Assembly (NCBI RefSeq): GCF_000425125.1
Contig: NZ_KE384307.1
Coordinates: 1 to 64,000 of the forward strand
Reading direction: 5' to 3'
DNA length: 64,000 nucleotides
DNA from: Paenibacillus taiwanensis DSM 18679
GTDB lineage: Bacteria; Bacillota; Bacilli; Paenibacillales; Paenibacillaceae
Under the pieces are notes generated by a model. It was given only the letters and a program-made list of their open reading frames with translations. It did not search any database and was not told where the DNA came from. Both the position numbers and the translations under genes were made by a program. Below, piece by piece: positions 61,501-64,000 of this stretch; within the stretch, counting starts at the first letter, position 1; every line of letters starts with the position of its first letter.

Positions 61501-63933
61501 GCGGCGTATAGCAAGGCGGGAATTGATCCACGAACGGTGACATACATTGAGGCGCACGGTACAGGAACAGAGCTGGGTGACCCGATCGAGATTAATGGCT
61601 TAAAAGCGGCTTTCCAAGCTCTATATGAAAAAAGTGGTGTGCCCGCAACAACTGAACCACATTGCGGGCTTGGTTCGATCAAGACGAATATAGGTCATTT
61701 GGAACTGGCGGCAGGCGTTGCAGGAGTTATCAAAGTGCTGCTGCAAATCAAACATCAGACGCTTGTTCAGAGCTTGCATTGTGACGAGGTGAACCCGTAT
61801 ATCCAACTGAAGGACAGCCCGTTCTACATCGTGCAGCATAAGCGGGAGTGGACGGCACTCCGTGATGAGTATGGGAAAGTCGTGCCGCGTCGTGCGGGAG
61901 TAAGCTCATTTGGCTTTGGTGGTGTCAACGCACATGCGGTTATTGAAGAATATATTCCGCAACCTAAGCAGAACAAAGCGGGAATATTTTCAGCAGAAGT
62001 GAAGCCGGTTGTTATCGTGCTGTCAGCGCGGAATGAAGAGCGTTTGCGTGATCAGGCTGCTCAGTGGCTGGCCTATCTGGATGCAGGGAAGCTGGAGGAT
62101 TCGAAGCTTGCAGATGCAGCCTATACGTTGCAAACAGGACGACAAGCGTTTGAAGAGCGAATCGGCATTGTAGTCGCGTCGGTGCAGCAATTACGTGACA
62201 AACTTATGCTTTACGTGGCAGGGGAGCAATCGATTACGGGCTTGTACAAAGGTCATACCAAACGTAGCAAAGATTTGGTGTCTTTGTTTGCTGATGACGA
62301 TTTGAAGCTGGCAGTTGAGGCGTGGTTTGCTAAAGATAAGCATCATAAGCTGGCAGAGATTTGGGCGCGGGGGCTGGACATGGATTGGAAGCAGATGTAT
62401 CGAAGTGTGCTTCCGCAGCGACTGAGCTTGCCGACTTACGTATTTGCACGTGAACGCTATTGGGCTGGACAACGTGGGGCTCAGACCGTACGGTCTGAGG
62501 ATGTCGTAGAGCAACGTCGTCAAGAGGATTCAGAGGGCGCACGTCAGCATAATCGTCGTGAACAGTCTGAGGGTGCCGTTCAATATAGTCATCACGAACA
62601 CACCGTGTATGAATCCCATCGTAACGGTCAGCGATTGCCAACTGGCGAAACCTCACTCCGGATGAGCCAGCTCGGTCAGTCTCTTGCCGCAATGGATTCG
62701 ACAGAGTATGCGAGCCTGAATCCACGAGACGCACGCGAGACAGCGAGATCTAACCACCAGCAGGAGCAGCCGGAATCGAAAGTTCATTTGCAAGATGCTC
62801 TAGCTATGTCTGGATCAGGCAGCCGGTGGTCAAGTGCGCCATCATCTCTTGCTCCATCATATCAGTCATCGAAGCCAACAGGCATTAAGCTTAAACCTGC
62901 CGGCAACAAACCGCCAGAGACACAACCATATTCAACAGCTGCCGAGAAGGCAACTATAAGTCTGCGCTCGCTCGCGGACTATAGAACAGAAGCGACTGAA
63001 ACAACTCAAGCAACTAGAGCACATGAAACAACTCAAACAACTCAAACAAACCAAACAAACCAAACAAACCAAACAAACCAAACAAGACAGACAAGTCAAA
63101 CAGCTCAAACAGCTCAAGCAGTTCAAGCAGCTGAACCGGTTCGAACAGCTGAACGGAATCCCTCTGGCGTAACGACGACCGCTCAAACTGCTTTGTCGCA
63201 ATATGTTCAGCCACAGCCAAAAGCTGCTTCAATGCTGGCACAACGGTTGCAGCAGGAATTGACATCAAGCTTAGCGGAGGCGCTATATTTGAGCGCAGCC
63301 GATATCGATACAGATAAGCCGTTTATTGAGCTGGGACTGGATTCCATTATCGGTGTTGAGTGGATGCGTACCCTTAATCGCACCTATGGCACTACAATTC
63401 AGGCTACAAAAGTGTATGACTATCCGAATGTAAGGGATCTTGCTTCCTATATAGCTCAACAATTACATCAAGTTGAGGCTAGGACGTTATCCAATCAGCC
63501 AATAGCTGAACATCAGATAAAAGCGGAGGCGCGAACTATTTCACCTTCAGTAGCAGACACCTCCAGATCAGCTATTCCAGCAGGAAGCAAGCAAACCGAT
63601 TCGCTGCTGCAACAACTTACCGAAACGTTGGCTGAAGCTTTATATTTAACTATCGAAAAGCTTGATGTTGATGTGAAATTTATCGATCTGGGACTGGATT
63701 CCATCGTTGGTGTTGAATGGCTGCGAGCTGTTAACCGTCAACACGGCACAGCGGTTACAGCGACCAAGCTGTATGATTATCCAACATTGCGCGAGTTCGC
63801 CGCATATCTCAGCTCTCAATTAAGTGGTGATAGTTCACAACCGTCTGTAGATCACGTGCTACAGCAAGTACAGGCGGGCAAGCTAGACATCCAGCAAGCA
63901 GAACAACTGCTTATGACATTAGGAGGGGTTTAA
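52600..63933 (+). CDS. trans-AT polyketide synthase 2: DH-ACP-KR-KS-DH-KR-ACP-KS-ACP-ACP
   Basis: A 3777-residue megasynthase, ATG 52600 behind AAGGAG, 12 bases after the previous stop. Order: DH-like (1-300; His25, Asp198 in HPAFLDGS), ACP (Ser374), KR (about 495-955; TGGLGGLG at 716, Tyr858), KS3 (979-1415; Cys1148, His1283, His1323), an ACP-like relic without Ser (about 1475-1560, Pro1508), DH (1720-2010; His1751 in HVINGRSVLP, Asp1921), KR (2015-2450; TGGTGGLG at 2215, Tyr2360), ACP (Ser2532), KS4 (2683-3120; Cys2851, His2986, His3033), a 300-residue low-complexity linker with QTN repeats, and ACPs at Ser3582 and Ser3701, both GLDSI-GVEW with the Trp of beta-branching carriers. A helical C-terminal docking tail follows. 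Both KRs keep the second Asp of the LDD region, suggesting B-type. Confidence 0.92.
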   Translation: MISQTQKQESYLQRVTHANYIVRDHLVHQIRTLPGVTLLDMVYRLSLPYLGTQAIELRNILFIQPIVTSPQFDQEVSVTFTPQPTHVQVRVTSRKVRGDQVVDPEWQANMECTLFRRPEQNETNRIRDIEAVMNQADQQWDMDDIYSVARDADINHYTFMKTLGKVYRRGQEEVMELQLGELAEQYRPKFYAHPAFLDGSTFAGYSFRLSGERSHYFDEGKAYIPFMIGRFCIYKSLPDTIYTYTHRSAVDEAQVTGALDVFSTNLEIRNAAGELLVEFEHLTLKRIRELQSIQRLVELEQDRASTASRETSAVYKDKELSSVTLDAGAAHHVEEQEPVLLAEAYLREQIGLVLNTSPAALNTQTGFYDLGLDSTELLGLVKLLERRLETQLYPTLLFEYATIERLSEYLAETYATAFQQFHDVQADYTEGSDVNKADHVDGAEQGAAPNEANVQGNRVHEPGSSTVGSVEALQLTQQQRAGEERAARPVEDGDHELLLYARQWQHVPNFQSNNWEETSKDTGARGSYPSVKPGARQKLWLFGAAARLRTSLQAILPYEDADVDVFDSTLTTAPACLELLFKQALEHIQQELKQRTTEQVRYLVVADKDDELGPYAAALEAMFKTASLEQPRISGKVILIDGLLNMSTSHVAKLLLQESAFYRSGEETVLYQGDSKDRHVRQWVAMPRHNHEHFYTSARPEQSKLAYKPKGTYLITGGLGGLGLLVAEHIASHFPVNLALVGRSPLRPAQEERVKRLREQGSEVIVMQADMGNEADVATAFKRIKEQFGTVNGIIHSAGVIRDEYIVRKNIDELSEVFHPKVHGLYALDQASRDERLDFFVLFSSISAVIGNIGQADYASANAIMDVFAARREAQVQSGERYGTTVSFNWPLWANGGMQIDAQMERMLFASSGLRPLPNEAGLQALDAALAADEVQAVVLYGAAGIIQETFIGNRANQPPASFAADTSEIEVSYGPDDIAVIGLSGRYPLARNVEQFESNLRAKRDCVTGFPQDRWEGYSFGYEVDQFYKFGGFVDDINKFDPLFFNMSPRQAETTDPQARLFLQAAWEACEDAGYYQDRAEHHYVSGGEHTVGVFAGVFWSHYELFGADSAHQGVPMSFGNSPAAIANLVSYSLNLHGPSLAVDTMCSSSLTAIHLARESIRSGECHFAIAGGVNLVTHPHKYMFLQQAQFLSSDGRCRSFGEGGDGYVPGEGIGAVLLTTVARAEREGYPIYGIIKGSAINHVGKTSGATVPDPIAQSEVIKEALSKSGIHPRTISYVEAHGTGTSLGDPIEIQGLNRAYSVWTKDKQFCAIGSSKSNIGHLEAAAGIAGLTKLLLQLKHGELFPSLHAEEANPFIPFTDTPFYLERDGGPWKRPELAIDGELKTYSRRAGLSSFGAFGSNAHLVVEEYVPRHSRVRLDRSDAVSGEQGVVVIPLSARSEDRLHASVKQLLDLLTKQAAGIDPAPTASYLREQIETDVLQQLSELLHVAASELDAAHSFVDQNVDPLLRHRLSERLAELWGLPDGEGHTYKASSVNELVDRLLEHERETLAGIYRDSTASTGISAGTAKAASIQEEKDSGQQHIHLSELAYTLQVGREAMPVRLACVVSSIDDLVSKLTELVAGQTPSDSYRSEGAIRQLAAPVVLHSGMSHSELCGVAEQWVKGARLNWQTLYDFAPRRMHLPTYPFAGDKYWVPKVEQSDEVKSSLTQGPSSAVTVLHPLLHRNTSDLTEQRFSSCFTGKEPFLADHVINGRSVLPAAACLEMARAAVFEAAAPLMEQERRLTFKHVVWTRPIVIHGNETAFHIRLFAQDSGDITFEIYGNEAEKSYTQGNVTIGTETEPPRLQLEHLLALARPSRWSTEQYYAAFQQAGLEYGAEHRCMEHISIGTDVAIVKLRLPERESGAAADASYMLHPGLLDASLQATLVLLHESSGHSAELPQVSLTVPYSLRELSMFDTAASTMWAIARFSANGPSSETTHTFDIDVCDEAGNVLWRIQELSATTMKAESADVGVLVYEPTWQESELAVHTPSVVSWNRHHVLLCGLEHIDARLLADHLTGANCLSLWTDEQHFGLKFQYYAIHLLEHIQRVLTTGGTDKVLLQVVIPSTDEGRLLAGLSGMLKTAHLEHPRLLWQVVEFDHQFASVEPNSASSTNTPAQLAHMLRDNAGQSQQGDLHIRYLHNKRYVQAWKEHAIKDHAGKIPWRNEGVYLVTGGTGGLGQIVAKEILRRVERPIVVLTGRSQLDEHVQAKLRALQTEAPLAVIEYVQTDVANLTQVEALMKGIHTRYGKLNGIVHSAGLTRDSYILKKTPSELAEVFAAKTMGIVHLDQTSRHFPLDLFIIFSSLAGALGNAGQADYAAANAFASVYAELRTEAVRAGLCSGSTLTVDWPLWQEGGMTVDVENEKRLRHHLGIIPMRTTSGIKALYDGLSLHAPHLIVLEGELAQMRARVAANHRGANRDAKQTAGWNEAAATAVAVAENGANADVDKQNLLVSTAMEEALARLVSHLLKVKPQDIEPQLKLSDYGFDSVTFTELTNRLNEQFKVDLTPAIFFEYATIQSFADYMVQEHYEKIAPLLLPSEVQNEEPLHKAESLNAVEDEYVTALPRRARFAQNNSYASTSLQRSTQSHGIGPTSEASLSDMSGISQQRIRSFASNKQAGPDQLGKGSAFDQQQALPEQVAIIGMSGKFPMADDLDELWANLLQGKDCITEIPSDRWDWRSYFGDPAMEPNKSNVKWGGFLNGIAEFDPQFFGISPREAELMDPQQRLLMTYAWKALEDAGYAAASLAGSDTGIFVGTASSGYSEHVYRAGLPIEGYTSTGSVSSVGPNRISYFLDIHGPSEPIETACSSSLVALDRAVAAIQNGTCGMAIVGGVNTILSPEPHISFNKAGMLSEDGRCKTFSHAANGYVRGEGVGMLVLKRLDEAERDGDTIHGIIRATAVNHGGRAQSLTAPNPKAQAALLQAAYSKAGIDPRTVTYIEAHGTGTELGDPIEINGLKAAFQALYEKSGVPATTEPHCGLGSIKTNIGHLELAAGVAGVIKVLLQIKHQTLVQSLHCDEVNPYIQLKDSPFYIVQHKREWTALRDEYGKVVPRRAGVSSFGFGGVNAHAVIEEYIPQPKQNKAGIFSAEVKPVVIVLSARNEERLRDQAAQWLAYLDAGKLEDSKLADAAYTLQTGRQAFEERIGIVVASVQQLRDKLMLYVAGEQSITGLYKGHTKRSKDLVSLFADDDLKLAVEAWFAKDKHHKLAEIWARGLDMDWKQMYRSVLPQRLSLPTYVFARERYWAGQRGAQTVRSEDVVEQRRQEDSEGARQHNRREQSEGAVQYSHHEHTVYESHRNGQRLPTGETSLRMSQLGQSLAAMDSTEYASLNPRDARETARSNHQQEQPESKVHLQDALAMSGSGSRWSSAPSSLAPSYQSSKPTGIKLKPAGNKPPETQPYSTAAEKATISLRSLADYRTEATETTQATRAHETTQTTQTNQTNQTNQTNQTRQTSQTAQTAQAVQAAEPVRTAERNPSGVTTTAQTALSQYVQPQPKAASMLAQRLQQELTSSLAEALYLSAADIDTDKPFIELGLDSIIGVEWMRTLNRTYGTTIQATKVYDYPNVRDLASYIAQQLHQVEARTLSNQPIAEHQIKAEARTISPSVADTSRSAIPAGSKQTDSLLQQLTETLAEALYLTIEKLDVDVKFIDLGLDSIVGVEWLRAVNRQHGTAVTATKLYDYPTLREFAAYLSSQLSGDSSQPSVDHVLQQVQAGKLDIQQAEQLLMTLGGV
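63043..63087 (+). repeat. 9-bp minisatellite coding Gln-Thr-Asn
   Basis: CAAACAAAC is repeated four times exactly (63043-63078) and once imperfectly, within a wider Thr/Gln-rich stretch (63000-63150). It lies in the linker between KS4 and the tandem ACPs and keeps the reading frame. Confidence 0.85.
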
Positions 63934-64000
63934 ATGAACAAGGAACAAATTTTTAACATTGTCATTGAGCATAGTCGAGAGTTGCTGCCAGAACTAGAAG
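63934..64000 (+). CDS. Start of a small acyl carrier protein gene (cut by window edge)
   Basis: ATG follows the PKS stop directly (TAAATG) with AGGAGGGG upstream. The 22 visible residues, MNKEQIFNIVIEHSRELLPE and on, resemble the N-terminus of free ACPs from HMG-synthase (beta-branching) cassettes such as AcpK of B. subtilis. The phosphopantetheine site is outside the window. The preceding tandem beta-branching-type ACPs support this call. Confidence 0.6.
   Translation, partial: MNKEQIFNIVIEHSRELLPELE

Noticed and set aside
63043-63087. Short direct repeats as a CRISPR array
   Set aside because: Units are 9 bases, without spacers, and in frame within a PKS gene.
62932-63268. Open frames on the minus strand across the Thr/Gln-rich linker (Cys/Leu- or Phe/Glu-rich repeats)
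   Set aside because: They are shadows of the repeat in the PKS gene, without ribosome sites.

Overview
The window looks like a chromosomal segment of a spore-former of the Paenibacillus/Brevibacillus type (Bacillota). Support comes from strong AGGAGG ribosome sites with frequent TTG/GTG starts, a T-box leader, S-layer-homology proteins, a Mn-dependent pyrophosphatase, DUF4179 and DUF5704-like genes, and a bacillus-type trans-AT polyketide synthase (PKS). The genus is inference; no rRNA or tRNA gene was seen.

Left part, about 1-30,400: ordinary and accessory genes with some decay. It opens with the tail of an IS256-type transposase, followed by small hypothetical genes, an MhqO-like dioxygenase behind an MhqR-like operator, a frameshifted DUF4179 gene with an ECF-sigma remnant, and a divergent ymcC/pksA-like pair around a perfect inverted repeat. 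Next come a CmcI-like methyltransferase and a convergent resistance pair: a macrolide phosphotransferase and an ABC-F ATPase, each with an upstream small ORF and an intrinsic terminator that suggest translational attenuation. An iron-uptake pair with Fur-box-like palindromes, bluB, S-layer proteins (one DUF5704-like gene broken by indels), ppaC, an SRPBCC/ArsR pair, a GH92 mannosidase with a divergent AraC regulator, and a T-box-controlled aminotransferase complete this part.

Right part, about 31,000-64,000: a trans-AT PKS gene cluster that continues past the right edge. A first tight operon (31,064-39,772) encodes a BacA-like prephenate decarboxylase, a valine-pyruvate-type aminotransferase, an ABC-2 exporter, a DUF6421-like protein, a free acyl carrier protein, a BtrH-like ACP-dependent acyltransferase and a stand-alone adenylation enzyme. 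Together they suggest that a prephenate-derived, possibly dihydroaromatic, amino acid is made, activated on the free ACP and handed on. A LoaP-type NusG paralogue lies on the opposite strand. A second block follows: a phosphopantetheinyl transferase, an acylhydrolase-AT-enoylreductase fusion, a HisC-like aminotransferase and two giant PKS genes lacking AT domains.

The PKS order read here is KS-DH(degenerate)-KR-ACP-KS, then DH-ACP-KR-KS-(ACP-like relic)-DH-KR-ACP-KS-ACP-ACP. The final tandem ACPs carry the Trp marker of beta-branching carriers, and the gene cut by the right edge starts like a beta-branching donor ACP, so an HMG-synthase cassette is expected just outside. Leaders before the transcription units contain hairpins that are candidate LoaP targets.
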